Positions 9,984 to 19,284 of a stretch of 64,000 nt of DNA are shown here, one piece after another. The notes under the pieces are model-generated. The model was not told where the DNA came from. It searched no databases and was given only the letters and a program-made list of their open reading frames with translations. Each line of letters starts with the position of its first letter. The first letter of the stretch is position 1. The translations under genes were made by a program, and so were the position numbers. Origin of the DNA: Sphingomonas abietis (GTDB lineage Bacteria; Pseudomonadota; Alphaproteobacteria; Sphingomonadales; Sphingomonadaceae); NCBI RefSeq assembly GCF_027625475.1, contig NZ_CP115174.1, positions 3,628,501 through 3,692,500 on the forward strand, written 5' to 3'.

Positions 9984-11672
9984 ATGGTGGCGCCGATGAT
10001 GCCGACGACGATCGATTCCGCCCGCGCCCTGCTGCGCGCCCACCGGCTGGCCGAGGCCGAGGCCGCCGCCCGCCGGCTGATCGCCGAGGATCCCGGCTCG
10101 GTCGATGCGCGCGAAATCCTGGTGCTGGCGGCGCTGGCGCGGCAGGATCACGCCGCCGCCGAAGCCGGGCTGCGCGAGATCCTCGCGCTCGCGCCCGATG
10201 CCGGATGGGCGCGGGACGATCTGGCGCGCCTCCTGCTCGATAGCGGCCGACCGGCCGAGGCCGAGATCGAGGTCCGCGCCGCGATCGCCGTCGATCCCGG
10301 CCATGCCGATGCCCACGCCATGCTCGGCGCCTTCCTGTCCGGTCGCGAGCGGCTGGTCGAGGGCGCCTGGCATCTGCGCCGCGCGATCGCCCTCGCCGGG
10401 CGCCATCCGCAGATATTGGCCAATCTCGCCCGCAACCTGATGCGGCAGGGCGCGCTCGACGAGGCCTCGGCAATGGCGGCGGAGGCGCTGCGCGCGGCGC
10501 CCGACCTGCTCGCCGCCGCCGTGCTGGTCGTCGAGATCGCCGAGCAGGGCGGCGATCTGGATGCGGCGCACCGCGCGCTCGATCATGCCACCCGGCTGGC
10601 GGCGCGCGCAGGACGCGACACGCTGCTGCTGCGCGCCACCCTGTTGTCGCAAGGCCCGCAATGGCAGGAGGCGCTGGCGCTGCTCGATGCCCTGCCCGCG
10701 ATGAGCGGCGCCGCCCGGCTGCTGCGCGGCCGGCTGCGCGATCGGGCCGGGCGCCATGGCGAGGCCTGGGCCGATGTCGTGGCGGGCAAGGCCGCGCTCG
10801 CGGCGGCGGCCGGCCGACGATACGACAAGGCGGCGGTCGAGGCGCATTTCGCCCGGCTGGCGGCGATCACGATGCCCGATGCCCCCCGCCCGGCCCACCG
10901 CGAAGGCCCGCAGCCGCTGTTCATCCTCGGCATGCCGCGATCGGGCACGACGATGGCCGAGCAGCTGCTCTCCAGCCACGGCCGCATCCGCGCCGGGGGA
11001 GAATTGCCCTTCACCGCCGAACTGGAGGATGTCGCCGGCCGCCTGACGGGATCGCCCTTCCCGCAGGGTTTCGGGCAGCTATCGGCGGCCGACCATCATC
11101 ATCTCCCGGCGCTGTTCCGCGATGTCTATCTCGGCCGGGCCGAAGCCTATGGGTTGCGCCAGCCGGGTGCGGACTTCTTCACCGACAAGATGCCGCTCAA
11201 CGAGATCGTCCTGCCGCTGATCCGCGTCGCCTTCCCGGAGGCGCCGCTGGTGGCGGTGCGGCGCCATCCGCTCGACACGCTCGTCTCGATCATGATGCAC
11301 GACATGACCCATGGCCAGGATTGCGGCTACCGGATCGAGGATGCGGCGCACCAGCTCGCCGCCGTCTCGGCGCTGACCGAGACCTATCGGAACCGGCTGG
11401 GCATCGCCCCGCATGTCTTCTGCTACGAGCGGTTCGTCGCCGATCAGCCGGGCGAGACCGATCGGCTGATGGCGCATGTCGGGCTGGCGGCCGAGCCGGC
11501 GCAGGCGCGCTTCCACGAGAATCGGCGCCACGCCCCGACGCCGAGCTACGCGCAGGTCCGCGAGCCGTTGCATGCCCGCTCGATCGGGCGATGGAAAAAC
11601 TACGAGGAGCAGCTCGCCCCGATCCTGCCGATCGTCGACGCCGCCATGCAGCGCGGCGGCTACCGGGCCTAG
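9984..11672 (+). CDS. TPR-containing sulfotransferase family protein
   Basis: 562 residues in two parts. The first 300 or so are Ala/Leu-rich helical repeats typical of TPRs (for example AEAEAAARRLIAEDPGS). The second is a sulfotransferase domain starting with the PAPS-binding loop FILGMPRSGTTMAEQ (about residue 313), followed by a conserved VRRHPLDTLVS segment that fits the 3'-phosphate-binding part. Such TPR-sulfotransferase fusions are common in sphingomonads and caulobacters beside TonB-receptor and carbohydrate loci; their acceptors are mostly unknown. ATG 9996 (MPTTIDSAR) is an alternative start; neither has a strong ribosome site. The stop overlaps the convergent nagX stop by a few bases. 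Confidence 0.86.
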   Translation: MVAPMMPTTIDSARALLRAHRLAEAEAAARRLIAEDPGSVDAREILVLAALARQDHAAAEAGLREILALAPDAGWARDDLARLLLDSGRPAEAEIEVRAAIAVDPGHADAHAMLGAFLSGRERLVEGAWHLRRAIALAGRHPQILANLARNLMRQGALDEASAMAAEALRAAPDLLAAAVLVVEIAEQGGDLDAAHRALDHATRLAARAGRDTLLLRATLLSQGPQWQEALALLDALPAMSGAARLLRGRLRDRAGRHGEAWADVVAGKAALAAAAGRRYDKAAVEAHFARLAAITMPDAPRPAHREGPQPLFILGMPRSGTTMAEQLLSSHGRIRAGGELPFTAELEDVAGRLTGSPFPQGFGQLSAADHHHLPALFRDVYLGRAEAYGLRQPGADFFTDKMPLNEIVLPLIRVAFPEAPLVAVRRHPLDTLVSIMMHDMTHGQDCGYRIEDAAHQLAAVSALTETYRNRLGIAPHVFCYERFVADQPGETDRLMAHVGLAAEPAQARFHENRRHAPTPSYAQVREPLHARSIGRWKNYEEQLAPILPIVDAAMQRGGYRA

Positions 11673-12793
11673 ATCTTCAGATACCAGCCGCGCCGGTCCA
11701 TCGCCGCGATCGGCCACCAGACCAGCGCCGTGAACAGCAGCACCGGCGCCAGCGCCGCGATCCGCGTGCCGACCATGGGCGCCAGCTGGTGGAACGGCCA
11801 TTGCAGCGCATCCGAGGTCAGGATGAAGGCGGTGACCTCGTGCAGCGTGTAGGCGGCGATGGCGTTGCGCCCGAACGGGCCGAGCAGGCCGCCCTTGCGG
11901 ACCGGCGCGTCGCCACGGTCGTAGAGCATGTGGAGCGCCGCCAGCACCAGCAGCGCGATCCCCGACGACACCAGCACGAACGGGCTGGTCCACAGATTCT
12001 TGGCGATCGGGAACAGCCAGCCCCAGCCGATGCCGACCAGGATCGACGCCGCTCCTGCCAGCGCCATCAGCCGCGCCGCCGCGCGCGGCGCCAGGCCGCG
12101 ACGAAGGAAATCGCCGATCAGCGTGCCGATCAGCGCCTCGGCGATGGTCGGCAGCGTGCTGAGCAGCCCTTCCGGGTCATAGCCTTGCGGGCCGAGCACG
12201 AAGCGGGCGCCGCCCAGCACGGCGCGATCGAACCAGGAGACGAAATTATGGCCCGGCACCCAGAGGTCGGTCGGCAGGCCGTCCGGCGAAGGCAGCAGGC
12301 AGAGCGGCCAATAGGCCAGCAACAGCCCGGCGGCGAGCGCCGCCCGCGCCCGCCAGCCGGTGCGCGGATAGACCAGCGCGACCACCGCATAGGCGATCCC
12401 GATCCGCTGGAGCACGCCGGGCAGGCGGAGATGATAGGTCTCGTTGTCGTACAACCAGAACATGTTCGAGAGGAACAGCCCGAGCAGCACCAGCCGCCCG
12501 GCACGCACCAGGATGCGGCTCGTCTCCGGCAGGCCGCGCGACGAAATCGCGATCGACACGCCGACCATCAGGATGAAGGCCGGGAAGATGCTGTCCGCGA
12601 TGGTGAAGCCCGCCCATTCGGCGTGGAGCAGCAGCGGGAACACCGGCCCGTCGCGGCGCGAGACGCCCGCGGTGCTGTTGACGATGATCATGCCGAGCAC
12701 GGTCAGCCCGCGCAGCAGGTCGAGCGAGGCGAGGCGACGCCCGGCGCGGTCGTGCGGGTGGCGCGGCCCGGTCGCGGTCGGTGCGCGGCTCAT
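11669..12793 (-). CDS. nagX: NagX-like inner-membrane acyltransferase family protein
   Basis: 374-residue polytopic membrane protein of the heparan-alpha-glucosaminide N-acetyltransferase/DUF5009 family. About ten hydrophobic segments can be seen. The N-terminal motif RLASLDLLRGLTVLGMI and the following FPAFILMVGVSIA match the family. In chitin and GlcNAc loci this gene (nagX) is thought to help GlcNAc or chitobiose cross the inner membrane, though the exact reaction is unsettled. Its ATG overlaps the nagE stop by four bases, so it is the last gene of the TonB receptor/hexosaminidase/PTS operon. Start chosen by that overlap. Confidence 0.87.
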   Translation of the reverse strand: MSRAPTATGPRHPHDRAGRRLASLDLLRGLTVLGMIIVNSTAGVSRRDGPVFPLLLHAEWAGFTIADSIFPAFILMVGVSIAISSRGLPETSRILVRAGRLVLLGLFLSNMFWLYDNETYHLRLPGVLQRIGIAYAVVALVYPRTGWRARAALAAGLLLAYWPLCLLPSPDGLPTDLWVPGHNFVSWFDRAVLGGARFVLGPQGYDPEGLLSTLPTIAEALIGTLIGDFLRRGLAPRAAARLMALAGAASILVGIGWGWLFPIAKNLWTSPFVLVSSGIALLVLAALHMLYDRGDAPVRKGGLLGPFGRNAIAAYTLHEVTAFILTSDALQWPFHQLAPMVGTRIAALAPVLLFTALVWWPIAAMDRRGWYLKI

Positions 12794-14508
12794 GCGGCGA
12801 GCGCCCGGCCGAGCGGTTCGGCCTCGTCGGTCAGGAGATGGACCACGCCATCGCCCGGCACCACCGCGGCGCGCAGGCCGAGCGCGCGCAACATGTCCTG
12901 CTGCATGAGGGAGGGATCGGCCAGATGGAGCATCAGCCGGCTCGGATTGGCCGCCACCGACAGGATGTTGCCCCTCCCACCCAGCGCCGCGATCCACGGC
13001 GCGGCGTCCGCCACCGGCAGATCGACGCTCGGCACCACCGCGACCGATACGGCGACAACCGCCGATCCCGTCATCCGCCGCATCTCGTCCGCCACCATGT
13101 CGGCGATCGGCCCCAGCACGACCTGCAGGGCCTCCGCCGAGGGGCGCACGAAGCCCTTGGCGCCGAGCGACCGCAGCCGTGCCTCGTCCACCTTCGCCTG
13201 GTCGCGGATCACCAGCCGCAGCCGCGTCGTGCAGGCATCGATCGAGGCGAGGTTGCCGGCGCCGCCGAGCGCCACCACGAAGGCGGCGCCGCGCTCGACC
13301 GGGGCGCCCTCGCCGTCGTCACCGGCGGCCGGCGCGATTTCGGGCTCGCGGCCCGGCGTCTTGATGTCGAAGCGCGTGATCGCCCAGCGGAACACGCCAT
13401 AATAAAGCGCGAAATAGACCAGCCCGACCGGCACCAGCAGCAGCGGCCGCGTCGCCTTGGAGAAGTTCAGCGCATAATCGAGCAGGCCCGCCGAGAAGGT
13501 GAAGCCGAGCTTCACGCCGAGCAGGTCCATCACCACCATCGCAAGGCCGGTCATCAGCGTGTGCAGGCCGTAGAGCACGGGCGCCAGGAACATGAAGCTG
13601 AACTCGATCGGCTCGGTCACGCCGGTCAGGAAGGCGGTGAGCGCCATCGACAGCAGCATGCCGCCGACCGCCTTGCGGCGTTCCGGCAGCGCGGCGCGAT
13701 ACATGGCGAGGCAGGCGGCGGGCAGGCCGAACATCATCACCGGGAAGAAGCCGGTCATGAACGCGCCCGCGCTCGGATCGCCGGCGAAGAAGCGGTTGAG
13801 ATCGCCGGTGCTGCCATGGAAATCACCGACGATGAACCAGGCGACGTTGTTGAGGATATGGTGCAGCCCGGTGACGATCAGCAGCCGGTTGAGCACGCCA
13901 TAGAGGAACAGCCCGAACACGCCCGAATGGATGATGCCGCCGCTCAGCGCATCCATGCCGGTGGCGATCGCCGAATAGGCGAAGCCGATCACCGCGGCGA
14001 GCCCGAGCCCGGCGACGCCGGACACGATCGGCACGAAGCGCCGGCCGCCGAAGAAGGACAGATAATCGGGCAGGCGGATGCCCGACCAGCGATTATAGGC
14101 GCTGCCGGCGATGATCCCCGAGAGGATGCCGATCGGCACCGATATCTTGTCGATCGCCTTGGTGCGGAAGGCATCGGTGGCGAGCGCCAGCGCGTCGGCG
14201 GGCAGCCCCGCGCCGGTGCCCGGCGGCACGGTCAGCAAAGTCGCCGCGCCATGCGTCGCGACCAGGAAGCAGACGATGCCGGCGAGCCCCGCCGCGCCAT
14301 TGCCGTCGCGCGCGAAGCCGACCGCGATGCCGACTGCGAAGAGCAGGCCGAGATTGTCGAACACCGCCGAGCCCGCCGCCGCGACGAACGGGATGTCGAG
14401 CAGATCGGGCTGGCCGAGGCGGAGCAGCAGCCCCGCGATCGGCAGCACCGCGATCGGCAGCATCAGCGCGCGGCCGAGCGGCTGGAGCGCCTGGACCGAT
14501 ATCTTCAT
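12790..14508 (-). CDS. nagE: GlcNAc-specific PTS permease, EIIC-EIIB with a second degenerate EIIB
   Basis: 572-residue phosphotransferase permease that imports N-acetylglucosamine and phosphorylates it to GlcNAc-6-phosphate. The EIIC membrane domain covers roughly residues 1-375 (about ten membrane segments; GLHHILNN and EPIEFSFMF are family motifs). EIIB follows, with the phosphorylated Cys426 in ACTTRLRL. A second EIIB-like unit begins at ALGGRGNILSVAANPSRL: it aligns with ALGGAGNLASIDACTTRL of the first unit but has Asn521 in place of Cys, so it cannot carry phosphate. There is no EIIA domain; that lies in the upstream fusion gene. ATGA overlaps on both sides show tight coupling. Confidence 0.92.
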   Translation of the reverse strand: MKISVQALQPLGRALMLPIAVLPIAGLLLRLGQPDLLDIPFVAAAGSAVFDNLGLLFAVGIAVGFARDGNGAAGLAGIVCFLVATHGAATLLTVPPGTGAGLPADALALATDAFRTKAIDKISVPIGILSGIIAGSAYNRWSGIRLPDYLSFFGGRRFVPIVSGVAGLGLAAVIGFAYSAIATGMDALSGGIIHSGVFGLFLYGVLNRLLIVTGLHHILNNVAWFIVGDFHGSTGDLNRFFAGDPSAGAFMTGFFPVMMFGLPAACLAMYRAALPERRKAVGGMLLSMALTAFLTGVTEPIEFSFMFLAPVLYGLHTLMTGLAMVVMDLLGVKLGFTFSAGLLDYALNFSKATRPLLLVPVGLVYFALYYGVFRWAITRFDIKTPGREPEIAPAAGDDGEGAPVERGAAFVVALGGAGNLASIDACTTRLRLVIRDQAKVDEARLRSLGAKGFVRPSAEALQVVLGPIADMVADEMRRMTGSAVVAVSVAVVPSVDLPVADAAPWIAALGGRGNILSVAANPSRLMLHLADPSLMQQDMLRALGLRAAVVPGDGVVHLLTDEAEPLGRALAA

Positions 14509-16982
14509 GCGCCGATGTCCTCGATATAGGTTCGCGCCAGGGCCCGCACCGCCGCGGCGCCGTCGGCGGCCAGCGCCGCCTGCGCCAGATCGCGCGCGCT
14601 GGCCAGGCTGGTGCGGCGCACCCGCGCCTTGGTCTCGGCGACGGCCGAGGGCGGCACCGACAATTCGGTGATGCCGAGCCCGATCAGGATCGGCACCGCC
14701 AGCGGATCGGCGGCCATGCCGCCGCACACCCCGGTCCAGCGATCGCGCGTCGCGCCGCCCGCGACCGTCGCCGCGATCAGCCGCAGCACCGCCGGGTGCA
14801 GCGCGTCGAGCCGCGCCGCCACCGCCGGATTGCCGCGGTCCATCGCCAGCGCATATTGGCTGAGATCGTTGCTGCCGATCGAGAAGAAGTCGGCGTCCAC
14901 CGCCAGCGCATCGGCGAGCATCGCGGCGGCAGGCGTCTCGACCATGATGCCGAGCGCCGGCGGCGCGTCCGCGATCGCCGCCAGCATCGCGCGGACGCGG
15001 CGAACCTCGGCGGGCTCGATCACCATCGGCAGCATGATCTTCACGTCGCCGGTCACGCGGGCGAGCGCGCGCAGCTGCGTCTCCAGCAGGGCGGGCCGGG
15101 CCAGCCCGAGGCGCAGGCCGCGCAGGCCGAGCGCCGGATTCTCCTCGGGCGGCATCGGCCAATAGGGGGCCGGCTTGTCGGCGCCGATGTCGAGCGTGCG
15201 GACGATCAGCGGGCGGCCGCCCAGCGCATCGGCGATCGCCTGATAGGTGGCGACCTGCTCCTCCTCGTCGGGCGGCGACGGGCGATCGAGGAACAGGAAT
15301 TCGGTGCGCAGCAGGCCGCAGCCTTCCGCCCCTGCCTGCGCGGCGGCGCGCGCCTCCTCCAGCGAACCGAGATTGGCGAAGATCTCGATCCGGGCGCCGT
15401 CGCGGGTCGCCGCCGGGTCATGGGCGCGCGCGACGGCTTCGGCGCGGAAGGCGGCGGCACGGTCGGCGGCGATGCGGCTCGTCGCGAGGGTATCGGCCGG
15501 CGGATCGATAGTCAGCGTCGCGGTGCCGGCATCGAGCAGCAGCATCGTGCCGTCCGCGATCCGCGCGACATCGGCGCCGAGCGCCGCCAGCATCGGCCAG
15601 CCGAGCCCGGCGGCGATGATCGCGACATGCGAGGTCGGCCCGCCGCCGCCCGTGGCGATGCCGGCCAGCCCGCTGTCCGCCAGTGCCATCAGTTGCGACG
15701 GCAGCAATTCGTCCGCGACGAGGATCGCACCGGCCGGCGGCGCGACGGTGGCGGGGGTTCCGGTCAGCACCGTCAGCACCCGCGCCTCGAGATCGCGCAG
15801 GTCGTCGATCCGCTCGGCGAAGCGCGCGTCGCCGGTGCCGCCCAGCAGGCCGACGAAATGGCCGACCGCCTGCCGCCATGCGAAGCCGGCGCTCTGCCCG
15901 GCGGCGATCCCCCGGGCGGCGCTGGTCAGCAGTTCGGGATCGTCGAGAAAGGCGCGATGCGCCTCGGCGATCGATGCCAAGGCGCCCTCTTCGGGCAGCG
16001 TATCGGCCCGCAGGATGTGGAGCGCCTCGGCCAGCGCCTCGCGCTCCTGCTCGATCCCGCGCCCCCGCTCGGCGACATCGAAGCGCACGCGAACCGGCGT
16101 CCAGGCCGGCCCCGCCGCCATGCCTGGTGCTGCCGCGACCCCGTGGAGGCGATCCGGCAGCGGCGCCGCGACCGTCTCGGTCTCCGGGGCGGCGGCGACC
16201 GGCGCGATCGCCAGCCCTTCGCCCATGCCGCTCTCGATCAGCGCCGCGATCGCCGCCACCGCGGGTTCGGCATCCTCGCCCTGGCCGTGCAGTTGCAAGG
16301 GCGCGCCATGGGGCAGCGCCAGCGCCAGCATCGCCACCGGGCTGAGCGCCGATGCCGTCCGCCCGTCCGCCGCGACGATGGTGACGCGGGCGGCGAAATC
16401 GCGCGCACGCTCCGCCACCCGGGCCGCCGGCCGCGCATGCAGGCCATGGCGCAGCGGCAGGACGAGCGCGCGCTCTGCGACAGGCCCGTCCGTGATCGCC
16501 TGAACCGCAGCGTCGCGGCGCACCAGCCCGAACAGCGGCTCGCCGATCGCGATCATCCGATCGAGCCCGGCGGGCACAATCGCAAAGGCCTCGCCATTGG
16601 TGAGGACGATCGGCGTGATCAGGCTCTTCGCCCGCCGCCCGACCGCATCGAGATCGAAGGAGAGCAGCCGGTCGCCGGCCGCCACCCGGTCCCCTTCGGC
16701 GACATGCGCCACGAAGCCCTCGCCGCCGAGCGCCACCGTCTCCAGCCCGACATGGATCAGCAGCACCGCGCCCGCATCGCTCTCGATCGTCACCGCATGG
16801 CGCGCCGGATGGAGCGTGACGATCCGCCCGGCGACCGGCGCGCGCACGATGCCCTCGATCGGATCGATCGCCACGCCGTCGCCGAGCATGCGTTCGGCGA
16901 ACACCGGATCGGGCACCGCATCGAGGCTGGTCAGCCAGCCGGCCAGCGGGCTCGCGATCGGCCCGGCGATCGGAACGCTCAT
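14505..16982 (-). CDS. PTS fusion protein EIIA(Glc)-HPr-EI
   Basis: 825-residue protein holding the soluble PTS phosphate relay: EI takes phosphate from PEP and passes it through HPr and EIIA to NagE. EIIA comes first (about 1-150; active His in LLIHVGLETVAL), then HPr (about 165-250; active His in RHGLHARPAARV), then EI (about 275-825; active His in GGPTSHVAII and a C-terminal GVCGGMAADP). All three active histidines are present. I chose ATG 16982, which overlaps the hexosaminidase stop in an ATGA; an upstream start at 17012 exists but lies inside that gene. Similar three-domain fusions accompany nagE in other proteobacterial GlcNAc operons. Confidence 0.93.
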   Translation of the reverse strand: MSVPIAGPIASPLAGWLTSLDAVPDPVFAERMLGDGVAIDPIEGIVRAPVAGRIVTLHPARHAVTIESDAGAVLLIHVGLETVALGGEGFVAHVAEGDRVAAGDRLLSFDLDAVGRRAKSLITPIVLTNGEAFAIVPAGLDRMIAIGEPLFGLVRRDAAVQAITDGPVAERALVLPLRHGLHARPAARVAERARDFAARVTIVAADGRTASALSPVAMLALALPHGAPLQLHGQGEDAEPAVAAIAALIESGMGEGLAIAPVAAAPETETVAAPLPDRLHGVAAAPGMAAGPAWTPVRVRFDVAERGRGIEQEREALAEALHILRADTLPEEGALASIAEAHRAFLDDPELLTSAARGIAAGQSAGFAWRQAVGHFVGLLGGTGDARFAERIDDLRDLEARVLTVLTGTPATVAPPAGAILVADELLPSQLMALADSGLAGIATGGGGPTSHVAIIAAGLGWPMLAALGADVARIADGTMLLLDAGTATLTIDPPADTLATSRIAADRAAAFRAEAVARAHDPAATRDGARIEIFANLGSLEEARAAAQAGAEGCGLLRTEFLFLDRPSPPDEEEQVATYQAIADALGGRPLIVRTLDIGADKPAPYWPMPPEENPALGLRGLRLGLARPALLETQLRALARVTGDVKIMLPMVIEPAEVRRVRAMLAAIADAPPALGIMVETPAAAMLADALAVDADFFSIGSNDLSQYALAMDRGNPAVAARLDALHPAVLRLIAATVAGGATRDRWTGVCGGMAADPLAVPILIGLGITELSVPPSAVAETKARVRRTSLASARDLAQAALAADGAAAVRALARTYIEDIGA

Positions 16983-19249
16983 CGGTTCAGGATCAATCGG
17001 TCGAGCAGCCACAGCGGGTCCGGTGTCCTTTGGGTGAAGGTCATGCAGAGATCGTGGGTGCCCTGCACTGCGGCGGCGAGCGGGGCGGACAGGCTGGTCA
17101 CCCCGGTCGAGGCGGTGGCCGGCGCGAGCGGGATGACGGCGATGCGCGGGCCGTCGCAGCTGTCCTGCCGGATCTCCAGTTCGCCGGCAGGCGTCGCCGG
17201 CGGGCGGAAGGTGACGCTGGCGATGTCGGCGCCGAGCGCAAAGTTGAACGGCACGCTGCCGACATCGGCGCCGATCGAGCGCACCCCGTCGAGCGTCGCC
17301 TTGGGCCAGATCCAGCAGGTCTGCATCATATCGCCCCAGAGGATGCGATGGACGCCGTCGGTCGGGCCATCGTCCTGCACCCGCACCGGCAGCTTGTTGG
17401 AGCAGAGCTGCATGGCGGTGGCGGCGCGGGTGAAGGGGCTGGCGGCATCGAAGCGCCAGCGGCGCACTTCGCCGAGCGGCGCACCGTCGAGAAAGCTCTG
17501 CGCGGCAATCCGGTTGGCGCCGGTGAAGGCGATCGGCGCAGTGTAGAGCGGCGAGCGGACGGTCGGCGCGCTGCCGTCGGTGGTGACGTGGAGATCGCCC
17601 ATTTCGGCGGGCTGGGACAGGGTGATGGTGCCGCCGTCGAGCTTCGCCTCGGGCTCCAGCGGGGTCCGGTCATAGCCCCAGCCGAGCGCCTGCCAGCGCG
17701 CCAGTTCGGGCCGCAACCGATGGGTGAAGCCGGTCCAGTCGCGCGGGACCGGCGGCGACCAGCCCAGCTCCGCCAGGATCGCCGCGCGCGGCCAGATCAT
17801 GCGATCGACGAAATCGGTGGTGCGCAGATGCTCGGTCCACAGATTGACCTGAAGCCCCAGGATATGGCGCCGCTCCTCGGCGCTCAGCGAGGCGGGCGCG
17901 CTGTCGAAATCATAGAGCTTGTGCCAGCCCTCGATATCGCCGCGCCCCGGCGGCTCGTCGGCGGAATCGCTCTGCCGGTTGTCGAGATAGAGCATCGGTG
18001 CCGGCGCCAGCACGGTATCATGGCCGAGATGCGCAGCCTTGAGCGCGCCGTCCATGCCGCGCCACGACATCACCGTCGCATCGGCCGGCACGCCGCCCGC
18101 GAGGATCTCGTCCCAGCCGATCAGGCGGCGGCCATGCTTCTGGAGATAGTCGCCGATCCGCGCCGTGAACCAGCCCTGCAAGGCCTCTTCGTCCTTGAGG
18201 CCGAGCGCCTTGATCTGCGCCTGGATCTGCGGATTGGCCTTCCATTGATCCTTGGGCGGCTCGTCGCCGCCGACATGGATATATTGGCCGGGGAACAGCG
18301 CCATCACCTCGTCCAGCACATGATCGAGGAAGGTGAAGGTCGTGTCGGTCGGGTTCAGCAGATTGGGCAGCACGCCCCAGTCCGCGCTCGGCGCGGTCGG
18401 CGGCGTCGGCGTGGAGGCGAGTTCGGGATAGGCGGCGACCATCGCGGTGGCGTGGCCCGGCATCTCGATCTCGGGGACGATGGTGATGTGGCGGGCGGCG
18501 GCATAGGCGACGATCCCGCGGATCTCGTCCTTGGTGTAGAAGCCGCCATAGCGCACGGGCTTTCCCGTCTTGGGATCGCGCCCTTCCGCGCCGGCGGGCA
18601 CGCGCCACGCGCCGATTTCGATCAGGCGCGGATAGCGATCGATCGGGACGCGCCAGCCCTGATCGTCGGTCAGGTGCCAGTGGAAGACGTTGAGCTTCTC
18701 GCTCGCCATCCGGTCGAGCAACTGCTCGATATAGGCCGGCGGCTGGAAGTGGCGGACGCTGTCCAGCATCATGCCGCGCCAGGCGAAGGCCGGCTTGTCG
18801 GCGATGGTGACGGCGGCGATGCGGCCATCCCTGGCCGAAGCCGCCAGCTGGAACAGGGTCTCGGCGCCGTAGAACAGCCCGGCATCGCCGCTGGCGCGGA
18901 TGGTGATGGCAGCGGGCGTCACCTCGAGCCGATAGGCCTCGCCGCCGTCGATCGACGGATCGCGCAGGAAACGGATGGTGCCGGCGGACCCGGCGGCGAT
19001 CTTCGGCCCGCCCGATCGGGCGAGCAGATCGGTGAAGCGCGCCGCCGCCGCCTTCTCCCCCGCATCCGCCGCCACGATCGACGCGCCGTGCAGGGCGAAG
19101 CGGCCCTCCCCCGCCACCACCGATGCGGGCATCGGCAGCAGCGGGAGCGACACGGTGAGCGGGGCGGTGAGCGGGGCGGCCGCCGCGCTGGCCGCCGAAC
19201 CTGCGAAGAGGGCGGTCAACGCAGTGGTGACACGCAAGATTACACGCAT
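16979..19249 (-). CDS. Beta-N-acetylhexosaminidase, GH20, exported
   Basis: 756-residue exoenzyme that removes terminal GlcNAc from chitooligosaccharides or glycans. It has a signal peptide (about residues 1-24, ending ASAAAA). A GH20 N-terminal domain is followed by the catalytic barrel, with WRGMMLDSVRHF, NVFHWHLTDDQGWRVPI and the catalytic Asp-Glu pair in YIHVGGDEPP. The family Trp-rich WRGMDG and LGWSP segments are present. A C-terminal extension resembles the chitobiase Fn3-like 'DGSAPT' region. The ribosome site GGAGAGG lies six bases before ATG 19249. It follows the TonB receptor by 35 bases and overlaps the PTS fusion gene, so it probably acts in the periplasm on imported oligomers. 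Confidence 0.94.
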   Translation of the reverse strand: MRVILRVTTALTALFAGSAASAAAAPLTAPLTVSLPLLPMPASVVAGEGRFALHGASIVAADAGEKAAAARFTDLLARSGGPKIAAGSAGTIRFLRDPSIDGGEAYRLEVTPAAITIRASGDAGLFYGAETLFQLAASARDGRIAAVTIADKPAFAWRGMMLDSVRHFQPPAYIEQLLDRMASEKLNVFHWHLTDDQGWRVPIDRYPRLIEIGAWRVPAGAEGRDPKTGKPVRYGGFYTKDEIRGIVAYAAARHITIVPEIEMPGHATAMVAAYPELASTPTPPTAPSADWGVLPNLLNPTDTTFTFLDHVLDEVMALFPGQYIHVGGDEPPKDQWKANPQIQAQIKALGLKDEEALQGWFTARIGDYLQKHGRRLIGWDEILAGGVPADATVMSWRGMDGALKAAHLGHDTVLAPAPMLYLDNRQSDSADEPPGRGDIEGWHKLYDFDSAPASLSAEERRHILGLQVNLWTEHLRTTDFVDRMIWPRAAILAELGWSPPVPRDWTGFTHRLRPELARWQALGWGYDRTPLEPEAKLDGGTITLSQPAEMGDLHVTTDGSAPTVRSPLYTAPIAFTGANRIAAQSFLDGAPLGEVRRWRFDAASPFTRAATAMQLCSNKLPVRVQDDGPTDGVHRILWGDMMQTCWIWPKATLDGVRSIGADVGSVPFNFALGADIASVTFRPPATPAGELEIRQDSCDGPRIAVIPLAPATASTGVTSLSAPLAAAVQGTHDLCMTFTQRTPDPLWLLDRLILNR

Positions 19250-19284
19250 TCCGGGCCTCTCCTGTGTCGCCGGTCGATCCTGCC

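Noticed and set aside
8247..10979. Long minus-strand open frame of about 910 codons
   Set aside because: It lies opposite the GH130 and TPR-sulfotransferase genes, spans two genes, and its residues (Arg/Gln/His/Asp/Gly rich) are those of a GC-rich antisense shadow.
10661..13402. Plus-strand open frame of about 913 codons
   Set aside because: Antisense/alternative-frame shadow of the sulfotransferase, nagX and nagE genes; repetitive Arg/Gln/His composition and no motifs.
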